From: an uncultured Flavobacteriales bacterium | Lineage (GTDB): Bacteria > Bacteroidota > Bacteroidia > Flavobacteriales_D > Sanyastnellaceae | Assembly: GCA_938085425.1 (NCBI GenBank) | Contig: CALKGQ010000004.1 | Coordinates: 1 to 64,000, forward strand | Direction of reading: 5' to 3' | Length of the DNA stretch: 64,000 nt | In this document: positions 8,822 through 16,567 of the stretch, piece after piece | Numbering within the stretch: the stretch's first letter is position 1 | Layout: each line of letters begins with the position of its first letter | Position numbers and translations under genes: made by a program | The notes under the pieces: generated by a model | Database searches by the model: none | What the model saw: only the letters and a program-made list of their open reading frames with translations | Told to the model about the DNA's origin: nothing

Positions 8822-9526
8822 TCAGTGGAGAGAGGCTGTGCCCGGCGGCACGAATTGTTTCATCATGGCCAGTCCACGAGGGACATACTGCGGATCGTGG
8901 GTGCGTGGAAGTCCAGTGACAGGATAGGGCTGTCCAGTGTTGTGGAGGTGGAAGCAATCACGGTAGCGGGCTTGGCGCATGGATTTTCCGTAGGTCAGGT
9001 GGATCCATTTGGCGCCATGATCGACACCATTTGGGCCGCGGATGTCCCGGATGTTGACCCCCAACAGAATGCACTTGTACCCCATCAATTGAAAAGGCCC
9101 CCAAGACGTGGCCAAATTCCGCAAGGCATCGTTGGAAGCGTCCTTCAGGTGGTGGGCCTTGACATTTTCATAGTTGGGACGTTGGCCGTCTCTTACCTGC
9201 TGCAGCCGCTTGAATACATGGGGTTCAAATCGCGCTCCGGCAGGCTTTTTCCCTGAACATTCCAGCATGATGAGGGACATGAGGTAGCTGTAGTCGAGGT
9301 CGTATTTGCGGGCCGCTTGAAACACCTCATTGCCATAGAACTGTTCGGCTGCCGCCTTGCCGGCTCGGTCCCCAGAGGCATGCCACGGCGTCACGACATG
9401 GGATTGGGCATAGAGCCAAGCAACATAGAGGCCCCCAAAGACCATGATGGCCGACAAGAGATGCCGGAGACGCCTGGCGTCCACCTTTCTCTTTTTCTTT
9501 CGACGTGTGGGCTTGCGTCGGCTCAC
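8822..9526 (-). CDS. Membrane-anchored N-acetylmuramidase-like protein
   Basis: A 234-aa protein. Residues 1-22 are very basic (RRKPTRRKKKRK), then a single hydrophobic segment (about 25-42, LLSAIMVFGGLYVAWLYA), then a periplasmic domain. ALIMLECS-type helix, RFEPHVFKRL, and SWGPFQLMGY resemble the N-acetylmuramidase (DUF3380, PF11860) lysozyme-like fold, suggesting peptidoglycan cleavage. The only fitting start is GTG 9526, which overlaps the TGA of the preceding DUF554 gene (GTGA). No ATG exists before the membrane segment. The frame stays open further upstream through the DUF554 gene, but that part is not protein-like. Confidence 0.7.
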   Translation of the reverse strand: MSRRKPTRRKKKRKVDARRLRHLLSAIMVFGGLYVAWLYAQSHVVTPWHASGDRAGKAAAEQFYGNEVFQAARKYDLDYSYLMSLIMLECSGKKPAGARFEPHVFKRLQQVRDGQRPNYENVKAHHLKDASNDALRNLATSWGPFQLMGYKCILLGVNIRDIRGPNGVDHGAKWIHLTYGKSMRQARYRDCFHLHNTGQPYPVTGLPRTHDPQYVPRGLAMMKQFVPPGTASLH

Positions 9527-10209
9527 GTCGTCCAGAGCAAGGTGGTGAGAAGATCGTGACCCCAACGAATGAGGGGCAGCAAAGCGAGCGCTGGAAGGGC
9601 ATCCACCAGTGGCCAGGAGGTTGCGCCCTTCACCCGAATGCCCCACAGCTGAAAGGCGATGCCCAACATCAGAACCCCGCCCAATGCACTGAGTTCTTGG
9701 ATCAAGGCCTGGTCCATTCCTTCTCCCAATGCCACAAAGCCCAGGGTCAAGGAGCCTTGGAACACAAGCACTCCAATAGAAGACAAAAGCACCCCTCTGC
9801 CGAGGGTCGCAGCCAAAAATGCACTGGAAATCAAGTCCATGGTGCCTTTGATGATCAACAAGTTGGGCTTGTTCATCAAGGCGTCCTCCATGCAACCCAC
9901 AAGGGTCATTGAGCCCAAACAAAAGAGCATCATGGCCTCGGAGAATCCTTTGGAGGCCTCGGAAGTCCATCGGTCGATTCGGGCCTGCAATCCGAGGCCA
10001 TGGCCCAGGGCAGTGCCAAGTACCAAAGCCAAAAACAAATCGATGGGGGCCTCGGTTTCCAAGGCCATCATGGCGCCGATGGCCAAAGTGAAAAGCCCAA
10101 TGACAGCGAAGGTTTTGTCCTTGAGTTGAGACGACCACCGGGTCCCCATGGCGAGCCCTGCGGAGGCCCCGATGGCCACCGTGATGGTATTGAAGAGTGT
10201 CCCGACCAT
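9523..10209 (-). CDS. DUF554 (YqgA-like) integral membrane protein
   Basis: A 228-aa very hydrophobic protein with about six or seven membrane segments, beginning MVGTLFNTITVAIGASAG and containing GLFTLAIG, GSMTLVG and GTMDLISS. This is the DUF554/YqgA family of putative transporters, whose substrate is unknown. It heads the minus-strand operon DUF554 - muramidase - WYL regulator, overlapping the muramidase start by four bases. Its start region is divergent from tgt. TAACTTGG on the minus strand (10221-10214) is a poor promoter candidate. Confidence 0.85.
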   Translation of the reverse strand: MVGTLFNTITVAIGASAGLAMGTRWSSQLKDKTFAVIGLFTLAIGAMMALETEAPIDLFLALVLGTALGHGLGLQARIDRWTSEASKGFSEAMMLFCLGSMTLVGCMEDALMNKPNLLIIKGTMDLISSAFLAATLGRGVLLSSIGVLVFQGSLTLGFVALGEGMDQALIQELSALGGVLMLGIAFQLWGIRVKGATSWPLVDALPALALLPLIRWGHDLLTTLLWTT

Positions 10210-10219
10210 GCTCCCAAGT

Positions 10220-10227
10220 TACCTTTG
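10220..10227 (+). promoter_or_regulatory. Candidate -7 promoter box for tgt
   Basis: TACCTTTG is an exact TAnnTTTG match. It lies downstream of an in-frame ATG at 10197 and 50 bases before TTG 10278, which supports the TTG as the true tgt start. No good TTG is found at -33. Confidence 0.45.
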
Positions 10228-10277
10228 GGCATCCACAGGTCGTCCTCTTCCATGAGGCGGTCGTCAACAAAGACGCG

Positions 10278-11408
10278 TTGAAGTTCACTCTCGAAACCCA
10301 AGACCCCGCATCCAAGGCCCGTGCCGGGGTGCTGAAGACGGACCACGGTGACATCCACACCCCCATCTTCATGCCCGTCGGAACCATCGGTTCTGTGCGC
10401 GCAGTGCCACAAACGGAGCTGAAGGAAGTGATTGATGCGGACATCATCTTGGGCAACACCTACCACCTTCATTTGCGGCCGGGAACGGAGGTGTTGGAGA
10501 AAGTTGGAGGGTTGCACCGCTTCATGAACTGGGACCGCCCCATCCTGACAGACAGCGGGGGCTACCAAGTCTTTAGCCTGGCAGAGAATCGAAAGATCAC
10601 GGAAGAAGGGGCCACGTTCAGGAGCCACATTGACGGCAGCAAGCATTTGTTTTCGCCTGAACGTGTGATGGACATCCAGCGCAGCATCGGAGCGGACATT
10701 GTGATGGCCTTTGACGAATGTCCGCCTTATCCTTCGACCCATGCGTATGCCAAGAACAGCATGGAGCTCACCCACCGGTGGTTGCACCGTTGCGTCCAAC
10801 GCATGAAGGAAACGGAACCCCTGTATGGCCATGAGCAGGCCTTGTTTCCCATTGTGCAGGGATCGACCTACCCCGATTTGCGAAGGGCTTCCGCCCATGC
10901 CGTGGCCGAGGTGCCCGCCGTGGGGTACGCCATTGGAGGTTTGAGCGTAGGCGAACCACACGAGGACATGTACGCCATGTGCGAGGAGGTTTGCGCCATT
11001 TTGCCCGAAGATGCCCCGAGGTACATGATGGGGGTGGGCACTCCTGTGAACATCCTGGAGAACATCGCCTTGGGGGTGGACATGTTCGATTGTGTGATGC
11101 CCACAAGAAATGCACGCACGGGAACGTTCTACACTTGGAACGGCATCATGAACATGAAAAACGCCAAGTGGAAAACCGACATGACCCCGCTGGATCCCCA
11201 GGGAACCGCGCCGGTGGACCAGATGTACAGCAAGGCCTACGTCCGTCACTTGTTCCACGCCAATGAGCTGTTGGCCCTTTACATCGGATCGGTGCACAAC
11301 CTGAGTTTTTACCTCGATTTGGTCCGGGAGGCCCGCAAGCAGATCCAAGCGGGCACCTTCCGGTCGTGGAAGGACAAGATGGTGGTCCAACTTTCCCAAC
11401 GCGTTTGA
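10278..11408 (+). CDS. tgt: tRNA-guanine(34) transglycosylase
   Basis: Exchanges guanine-34 for preQ1 in queuosine tRNAs. From TTG 10278 the protein is 376 aa, as long as the E. coli enzyme, starting KFTLETQDPASKARAG. It carries TDSGGYQVFSL (catalytic region), GGLSVGEPHEDMYAM and MPTRNARTGTFYT. The CXCXXC...H zinc site is not there: the region reads DPQGTAPVDQMYSKAYVRHL with no cysteine. I recall cysteine-free versions in other Bacteroidota but cannot check. An in-frame ATG at 10197 would add 27 residues not found in the family and overlap the DUF554 start. The LptF/G gene follows 10 bases later. Confidence 0.93.
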   Translation: MKFTLETQDPASKARAGVLKTDHGDIHTPIFMPVGTIGSVRAVPQTELKEVIDADIILGNTYHLHLRPGTEVLEKVGGLHRFMNWDRPILTDSGGYQVFSLAENRKITEEGATFRSHIDGSKHLFSPERVMDIQRSIGADIVMAFDECPPYPSTHAYAKNSMELTHRWLHRCVQRMKETEPLYGHEQALFPIVQGSTYPDLRRASAHAVAEVPAVGYAIGGLSVGEPHEDMYAMCEEVCAILPEDAPRYMMGVGTPVNILENIALGVDMFDCVMPTRNARTGTFYTWNGIMNMKNAKWKTDMTPLDPQGTAPVDQMYSKAYVRHLFHANELLALYIGSVHNLSFYLDLVREARKQIQAGTFRSWKDKMVVQLSQRV

Positions 11409-11418
11409 CCTTCAAATC

Positions 11419-12522
11419 ATGACCCGAATGGACCGCTACATCATGGGGAAATTCCTCGGCACCTTCGGGTTCATGCTGGGGGCCTTTTGCCTGGTGGTGG
11501 TCGTGTTTGACTTGATGGAGCACATCGGCCGGTTGATGGACCACAACGCTCCTTTGGCAGACACCGCCCTGTACTACCTCAATGTATGTTTTCACTTCGC
11601 ATCCCTGCTGAGTGGATTTATTGTGTTTTTGACCATCATTTGGTTCACCAGCAGAATGGCCCAAAACAGTGAAATCATTGCGATGTTGGCGGGAGGCATG
11701 CCTTTCAAGCGTTTGTTTCGGCCGTATTTCTTGGCCTCTGGTGGACTGATGTTGGTCGCTTTGGCGTTGAGCCATGAGGTGGTGCCCCGGGCCAATGAAC
11801 AAAAGCTCGCCTTTGAAGAGAGCTTCGTGAACACGTCCGTTCATGTGAAGGACAGAAACCTCTACCGGGAAGTGGCCCCTGGCACCATCGTCTATTTCCG
11901 CAGCGTGAACTACGGCCGTGGAACGGGCTACAAGCTCCAAATGGAGCAATGGGAAGGGCAGGAATTGAGGCAAAGGATTCTCGCGGCCAAGGCGACATTC
12001 CTCCCCAAGGACAGCACATGGCGGCTCGTCAATGCCAGCATCCGGGACTTCCCTCCAAGCGGGGGTCAAAAGCATCGATTCACATCCCGGCTGGACACAG
12101 CCTTGGCGATGAGGGTGGACGACTTTGCAGAGCGCAACGAAGTGGTGGCCACCATGCCCACGGCCCTCCTGAGGAAGCATGTGGAAGAGGTCGGTCAGCG
12201 TGGCGCGGACACAGCCAATTTGGAACTTACTTTGTTTGGGCGGACCGCCAATGCGGCAGCGATATTGGTGATGACGTTGATTGGTGTGTCCATCGCCGCC
12301 AGAAGGATGCGCGGTGGCATGGGCTTCCACCTCTTTGCCGCCGTTTTGATTGGGTTCACCTACGTCTTCTCTTCCAAGGTCATTGCTGTGTGGGCGGCTT
12401 CTGCGGCAGTGCCGCTTTGGTTCCCGCTGGAAGCCTCCGCCATCCGATGGGTGGCAGCGTGGCTGCCCAACCTCTTGTTCGCCCTTTTGGGGGGGTGGCT
12501 TTACTGGCGGGCACCCAAGTGA
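11419..12522 (+). CDS. LptF/LptG family permease
   Basis: A 367-aa inner-membrane protein of the YjgP/YjgQ family, part of the LptBFG ABC transporter that extracts lipopolysaccharide from the inner membrane for transport to the cell surface. It shows the typical N-terminal MDRYIMGKFLGTFGFML, several membrane segments at the N-terminus (to about residue 120), a periplasmic beta-jellyroll region (about 130-265) and C-terminal membrane helices (about 270-367, ending LLFALLGGWLYWRAPK). Directly downstream of tgt, a gene pair I know from other Bacteroidota. LptF and LptG cannot be told apart from this sequence alone. Confidence 0.88.
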   Translation: MTRMDRYIMGKFLGTFGFMLGAFCLVVVVFDLMEHIGRLMDHNAPLADTALYYLNVCFHFASLLSGFIVFLTIIWFTSRMAQNSEIIAMLAGGMPFKRLFRPYFLASGGLMLVALALSHEVVPRANEQKLAFEESFVNTSVHVKDRNLYREVAPGTIVYFRSVNYGRGTGYKLQMEQWEGQELRQRILAAKATFLPKDSTWRLVNASIRDFPPSGGQKHRFTSRLDTALAMRVDDFAERNEVVATMPTALLRKHVEEVGQRGADTANLELTLFGRTANAAAILVMTLIGVSIAARRMRGGMGFHLFAAVLIGFTYVFSSKVIAVWAASAAVPLWFPLEASAIRWVAAWLPNLLFALLGGWLYWRAPK

Positions 12523-12532
12523 GCGTCCCCTT

Positions 12533-13366
12533 TCAACCCAAGGCCCCGACGTACTGAGCACCCAACTTGAGTGCAGCTGTTTGGGCCTGCGATTCTTCGG
12601 CGAAGAGGCCATACACGGTGGACCCACTCCCGGTCATTTGCGCATACCCTGCTCCATGGTCACGCAACGCCTGCAAGCACCTCTCAATGCTCGGGTGTCG
12701 CTCCATGGCACCCTTTTCAAAGTCGTTGCGAAGAACGGTCCCCCATGAAGCCACAGGCAGGGTGGCGAGTTGGGTCCAATCCATGGAATCGGCGTTTGGC
12801 GTGATGTCTGAAAAGGCTTCCGCCGTGGAAATGTGGATGCCTGGATTCACCACCACCACCCACCAGCCTTCCAAGGGCAAGGCAAAGTCCAATGGCTGGA
12901 CATGCTCTCCGCGGCCAGTGACCAAACTCGGAACATTCTTGACGAAGAAGGGGCAGTCGCTGCCTAGTTGGGCGGCCAATTCCAGCAGAATGTCTTGGGG
13001 GAGTTGGAGTCCACAGGCGTCATGGATGGCCCGAAGGGCGAAGGTGCCGTCTGCACTTCCACCCCCCAGTCCGCCTCCCATGGGCAGGACCTTGTGCAAC
13101 AGCAGGTGCAGTCCTGGAAGCTCGTGATTTTGAGTCAGCAACGCATGTGCCCGCACCACCAAGTTGTCCTCGATTGTCCCGGGAATGGGCAACCCTGTGA
13201 ACGTGGTCCGCAGCGCGCCAGCAGGAACCTCTGGGTCCACCACCACTTCGAGGATGTCCGTCCACGAAAGAGGCAGAAAAATGCTCTCCAGTGCATGGAA
13301 TCCGTCGGGACGTCGGCCGAGGATGTGGAGGCCGAGATTGAGTTTGGCTGGAGGAAAGAGGACCAT
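12533..13366 (-). CDS. ispE: 4-(cytidine 5'-diphospho)-2-C-methyl-D-erythritol kinase
   Basis: A GHMP kinase of the MEP isoprenoid pathway, 277 aa. It contains PAKLNLGLHILGRRPDGFH at the N-terminus, the ATP-binding loop PMGGGLGGGSAD near residues 97-108 and the C-terminal MTGSGSTVYGLF. ATG 13366 gives the usual start (VLFPPAKLNLGL). It follows era on the same strand with a 20-base gap and ends 10 bases from the convergent LptF/G gene. Confidence 0.95.
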   Translation of the reverse strand: MVLFPPAKLNLGLHILGRRPDGFHALESIFLPLSWTDILEVVVDPEVPAGALRTTFTGLPIPGTIEDNLVVRAHALLTQNHELPGLHLLLHKVLPMGGGLGGGSADGTFALRAIHDACGLQLPQDILLELAAQLGSDCPFFVKNVPSLVTGRGEHVQPLDFALPLEGWWVVVVNPGIHISTAEAFSDITPNADSMDWTQLATLPVASWGTVLRNDFEKGAMERHPSIERCLQALRDHGAGYAQMTGSGSTVYGLFAEESQAQTAALKLGAQYVGALG

Positions 13367-13386
13367 CTGGGGAATTGACTTGGGGT

Positions 13387-14415
13387 TCAATCCATGTATC
13401 CAAACCGCTTGAGCTTCCGCTCGTCGTCGCGCCAATTCTTGTCCACCCTGACGTACAGGTCCAAAAAGACTTTTTTGCCGAGAAACCCTTCGAGGTCCCG
13501 CCTCGCATCCATCCCCACACGTTTGATCATTCGGCCTTGGGCCCCGACGACAATGTGTTTCTGGGACTCTCGTGCCACGTGAATTTCCGCACGGATCCGC
13601 GCGATTTTAGGGGCGTCCTCATAGGCTTCCACCACCACTTCGCAGCTGTAGGGAATCTCCTGTTTGAAATGGGTCAGGATCTTTTCACGGACGATTTCAG
13701 AGACAAAAAAGCGCATGGGCTTGTCCGTGAGTTCATCCTTGGGGAAGAAGGGAGGGCTCACCGGGAGTTGGGCCACGATGCGGTCCAAAAGGGTGTCGAC
13801 ATTGAAGTTGTGCAGGGCGCTGATGGGCACCACCGAGGCCCGTGGCAATTGGGCGGCCCAAGCATCGAGTTTGGCCTCCACCAAGGATTGGTCTTGGGCC
13901 AAATCAATTTTGTTGACCAGGACAAACGTCGGGACGTCCATCGCGGCAATCTTCTGCAAGGTCTCCGGGTGGGCCATGCTGTCCTCTTGCACCTCGGTGA
14001 CCACGAGCAGCACGTCGGCGTCTTGCAGGGCCGTCTTCACAAACTTCATCATGCCCTCCTGGAGTTTGTAGGCGGGATCGAGCACGCCTGGCGTGTCGCT
14101 GTAGACAATTTGGTATTCCGGTTCGTTGACGATGCCCATGATGCGGTGCCGTGTGGTTTGGGCCTTTGCATTGATGATGCTGAGCCGTTCGCCGACCAGG
14201 CGGTTCATCAGGGTGCTCTTGCCCACGTTGGGCGACCCTACGATGTTCACGAACCCTGCGCGGTGCCCATCGGGCGCGTCAGAAGGCGGAACAGAAGGGT
14301 CAAAAGACGAAAGGGGTTGATTGTCAGGCACCGTGGGGAGAATTGGAAGGCCTAAGGTACGTTCCCACTCGGGAAAGATGTCCAAGGGTTGGACAAGACA
14401 AAAGGTTGTGTACAT
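13387..14415 (-). CDS. era: GTPase Era
   Basis: A GTPase that binds the 3' end of 16S rRNA and assists 30S assembly. The G domain has GSPNVGKST, DTPGV and NKID. The C-terminal KH domain has GAQGRMIKRVGMDARRDLE. From ATG 14415 the protein is 342 aa with about 50 residues before the G domain, longer than the ~300 aa normal for Era. A GTG further in (Val in LPTVPDNQ) would give a shorter form, so the start is uncertain. An upstream in-frame ATG at 14508 lies in the tRNA gene on the other strand and is rejected. The N-terminal part overlaps the tRNA promoter region. Confidence 0.92.
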   Translation of the reverse strand: MYTTFCLVQPLDIFPEWERTLGLPILPTVPDNQPLSSFDPSVPPSDAPDGHRAGFVNIVGSPNVGKSTLMNRLVGERLSIINAKAQTTRHRIMGIVNEPEYQIVYSDTPGVLDPAYKLQEGMMKFVKTALQDADVLLVVTEVQEDSMAHPETLQKIAAMDVPTFVLVNKIDLAQDQSLVEAKLDAWAAQLPRASVVPISALHNFNVDTLLDRIVAQLPVSPPFFPKDELTDKPMRFFVSEIVREKILTHFKQEIPYSCEVVVEAYEDAPKIARIRAEIHVARESQKHIVVGAQGRMIKRVGMDARRDLEGFLGKKVFLDLYVRVDKNWRDDERKLKRFGYMD

Positions 14416-14418
14416 TTG
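14389..14418 (+). promoter_or_regulatory. Bipartite promoter of the initiator tRNA gene
   Basis: TTG at 14389-14391, a 19-base spacer, then TACATTTG at 14411-14418: a full match to the Bacteroidota sigma-A consensus. The tRNA starts 54 bases after the box, leaving a 5' leader to be removed by RNase P. It lies inside the 5' end of era on the other strand. Confidence 0.75.
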
Positions 14419-14472
14419 CGGTCCGTTGTAGGTCAAGGTCATGACTTGGTCGCGAAGACAACGGAACCTCAT

Positions 14473-14545
<73 letters not shown>

Positions 14546-14562
14546 CAAGGCCACAAGGCAAG

Positions 14563-14594
14563 AAAACCCAGACATTGTTCTGGGTTTTTTTTTT
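14563..14594 (+). terminator. Intrinsic terminator of the tRNA-fMet gene
   Basis: A 10-bp perfect stem AAAACCCAGA/TCTGGGTTTT (14563-14572 with 14579-14588), a 6-base loop and a run of ten Ts ending at 14594. Confidence 0.93.
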
Positions 14595-14639
14595 GCCTTC
14601 CAAGGCGAAGTAGGTCGCAGATGAGCAGGTCTTGGTCCC

Positions 14640-14647
14640 TATCTTCG
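14640..14647 (+). promoter_or_regulatory. Candidate -7 promoter box for the H-NOX operon
   Basis: TATCTTCG, the TAnnTTCG form of the -7 box seen repeatedly in this window, 23 bases before the H-NOX ATG and just after the tRNA terminator. The same octamer precedes adk, the 39901 gene and the peroxiredoxin gene. Confidence 0.55.
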
Positions 14648-14670
14648 GAAAACATCAAAACCACCGCGTC

Positions 14671-15231
14671 ATGAAAGGCATTGTGTTCACCGAGTTTTTG
14701 GAGATGGTCGAGGAAAAGTTTGGGATGGAGGTGGTGAACGATTTGCTCGCCAATCCCGCCTTGAAATCAGGTGGCGTGTACAGTTCGGTCGGGACCTACG
14801 ACCACATGGAGATTGTCATGCTGGTGGTGGCTTTGGGCAAACGAACCGGCATCGAGCTCCCGGCATTGCTTCGGGCGTTTGGGCAATATCTCTTTGGGAC
14901 GTTCAAACGCGCCTATCCGCACATGTTCGAGCACAGTACCGATGCCTTTGGTTTTTTGGAAGGGGTTGACCAAGAGGTGCATGTCGAGGTGCTCAAGCTC
15001 TACCCTGATGCAGAATTGCCTTCCTTTGAAACCAAGCGTTTGTCCTCCAATGTCCTTCAGATGGACTACCGCTCAGAACGGTCCATGGGAGACTTGGCGT
15101 TTGGGCTTATCGAGGCGTGCGGTGCCCATTATGGGGAAGGTTTTGACATCGTGGCCACGCCCCAGAGCGATGACGGGAAGCACGTGCAATTCGTCGTGAC
15201 GCGTCAAGGCTCCAACGCTTCCCATGGCTGA
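14671..15231 (+). CDS. H-NOX (heme NO-binding) gas sensor
   Basis: A 186-aa stand-alone H-NOX domain. It begins MKGIVFTEFLEMVEEKFG, the usual H-NOX start. The proximal heme ligand is His104 (in QEVHVEVLKLYP) and the heme-propionate YxSxR motif is Tyr133-Ser135-Arg137 (DYRSERS). H-NOX proteins bind NO, and some bind O2, through ferrous heme and modulate a partner kinase or cyclase. The next gene is a histidine kinase overlapping its last eight bases, the arrangement of known H-NOX/HnoK pairs. ATG 14671 is preferred over 14632 because the promoter box lies between them. An NO rather than O2 preference cannot be proved from sequence. Confidence 0.9.
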   Translation: MKGIVFTEFLEMVEEKFGMEVVNDLLANPALKSGGVYSSVGTYDHMEIVMLVVALGKRTGIELPALLRAFGQYLFGTFKRAYPHMFEHSTDAFGFLEGVDQEVHVEVLKLYPDAELPSFETKRLSSNVLQMDYRSERSMGDLAFGLIEACGAHYGEGFDIVATPQSDDGKHVQFVVTRQGSNASHG

Positions 15232-16567
15232 AGACCCTTACAAAAAGGCTTTCGAACGGGAGCGTCTGGCGCGCAAGGAAGCGGAGCGGATCACTGAATC
15301 CAAGAGCCGCGAGCTTTGGACGTTGAACCAGGCGTTGAAGGATTTGAACGAGGATTTGGAGCGCCGCATCCAAGAACGCACCAATGAATTGGAGGTGGCC
15401 CGCAACAGGGCGGAAGCCAACACCCAGGCCAAGTCTGAGTTTTTGTCGGTCATGAGCCATGAAATGCGATCTCCTCTGAATGTGATTGTGGGGTTGACGG
15501 AATTGTTGTCTCAAGAAGATCTGGAAGAGCCCAACGGTGGCTATGTCCGCAACATGCGGTTCAGTGCACTTCAGTTGCTCAACCTGATCAATGACATCTT
15601 GGATTTGAGCGCCATTGAGGCTGGCAAGATTGTGGTGGAGGAAACGCCGTTTGACCTCAAAAACTCAGTGGAGAAGGTGTTTCAGGCTTTGGAGCATAGG
15701 GCTGTGGACAAAGGCCTTACCTGGTCCCATGAAATGGATTTGTCCTTGCCTTCGCCCCTGCTTGGCGACCCCGCCAAGCTCAATCAAATTTTGATCAATC
15801 TGCTTGACAATGCCATCAAGTTCACCCGCGAAGGAGGTGTGCATTTGTCCATGAGCCGAATGTCAAAAGAGGAAGAAGGCAAGGTATGGGTCGCTTTCGA
15901 GGTCCGAGACACTGGCAAAGGCATCTCCTCAGAAAATTTGAATCGAATCTTTCAAAAGTTCGAACAGGAAAACCAGTCGATCCGGAGGGTGCATGGCGGT
16001 TCAGGACTGGGGTTGTCCATCTCCCAACAATTGGTGGAGCTTCAAGGAGGCTTGTTGGATTGCGAAAGCGAGGAGGGGAGGGGGACCACCTTCAGGGTGG
16101 AGTTGCCCTTCACGTACGAAGCGCGTGCGGAGGAAAAGCAGCCTTCACAAGCCAAGGAGGCAGACTTGACAGGGTTCAGGGTGCTCGTGGCGGAAGACCT
16201 TGAGGTGAACAGAATGCTTGTGCGGCAGATGCTCCGTTCCACGGGTGCGGAGATTTTGGAGGCGTCAGATGGGAAAGAGACCCTTCAAGTTTTGGCGGCC
16301 CAGCCGGTGGATTTGATTTTGATGGACCTGCACATGCCTGAGATGGACGGCATCGAAGCCACCGAGTGCATCCGCGCAGGTGAAATCAGCAGAGTGTCTT
16401 CTGACATTCCCATCGTGTGTTTGACCGCTGATGTGTTCAAGGAAACCCGCGACAACATTTTTGCAGCAGGGATGAACGACTTCCTCACCAAACCTGTGGA
16501 CATGCAGAGGTTGGTCCACACCCTGCACCACTGGAAGAACCGTTTGGAAGAAAGGAAGGCTCAGTAA
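15224..16567 (+). CDS. H-NOX-associated hybrid histidine kinase / response regulator
   Basis: A 447-aa soluble hybrid kinase. Residues 1-65 are charged coiled coil (KAFERERLARKEAERITE), the connector typical of H-NOX-linked kinases. HisKA follows with SHEMRSPLN, His79 being the phosphorylated residue. HATPase_c shows LLDNAIKFT, RDTGKGIS and GGSGLGLSI. A C-terminal receiver domain (about 320-440) has the phospho-acceptor Asp368 in LILMDLHMPEMDG and Lys in FLTKPVD. There is no membrane segment or PAS domain, so the H-NOX protein is the likely input. No DNA-binding output is present; the receiver may pass phosphate on to a separate Hpt protein. It overlaps the convergent gene by seven bases. Confidence 0.92.
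   Translation: MAEDPYKKAFERERLARKEAERITESKSRELWTLNQALKDLNEDLERRIQERTNELEVARNRAEANTQAKSEFLSVMSHEMRSPLNVIVGLTELLSQEDLEEPNGGYVRNMRFSALQLLNLINDILDLSAIEAGKIVVEETPFDLKNSVEKVFQALEHRAVDKGLTWSHEMDLSLPSPLLGDPAKLNQILINLLDNAIKFTREGGVHLSMSRMSKEEEGKVWVAFEVRDTGKGISSENLNRIFQKFEQENQSIRRVHGGSGLGLSISQQLVELQGGLLDCESEEGRGTTFRVELPFTYEARAEEKQPSQAKEADLTGFRVLVAEDLEVNRMLVRQMLRSTGAEILEASDGKETLQVLAAQPVDLILMDLHMPEMDGIEATECIRAGEISRVSSDIPIVCLTADVFKETRDNIFAAGMNDFLTKPVDMQRLVHTLHHWKNRLEERKAQ

Noticed and set aside
8822-10459. A 545-aa minus-strand open frame covering muramidase and DUF554 regions
   Set aside because: Only the last ~234 residues look like protein. The upstream part overlaps DUF554 in another frame and is His/Gly/Arg-rich with no membrane or domain pattern. 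The GTG at 9526 is the sensible start.
11146-12627. A 493-aa minus-strand open frame antisense to the LptF/G gene
   Set aside because: No domain, and skewed Pro/His/Gly/Arg content typical of antisense frames. The plus-strand permease is well supported.
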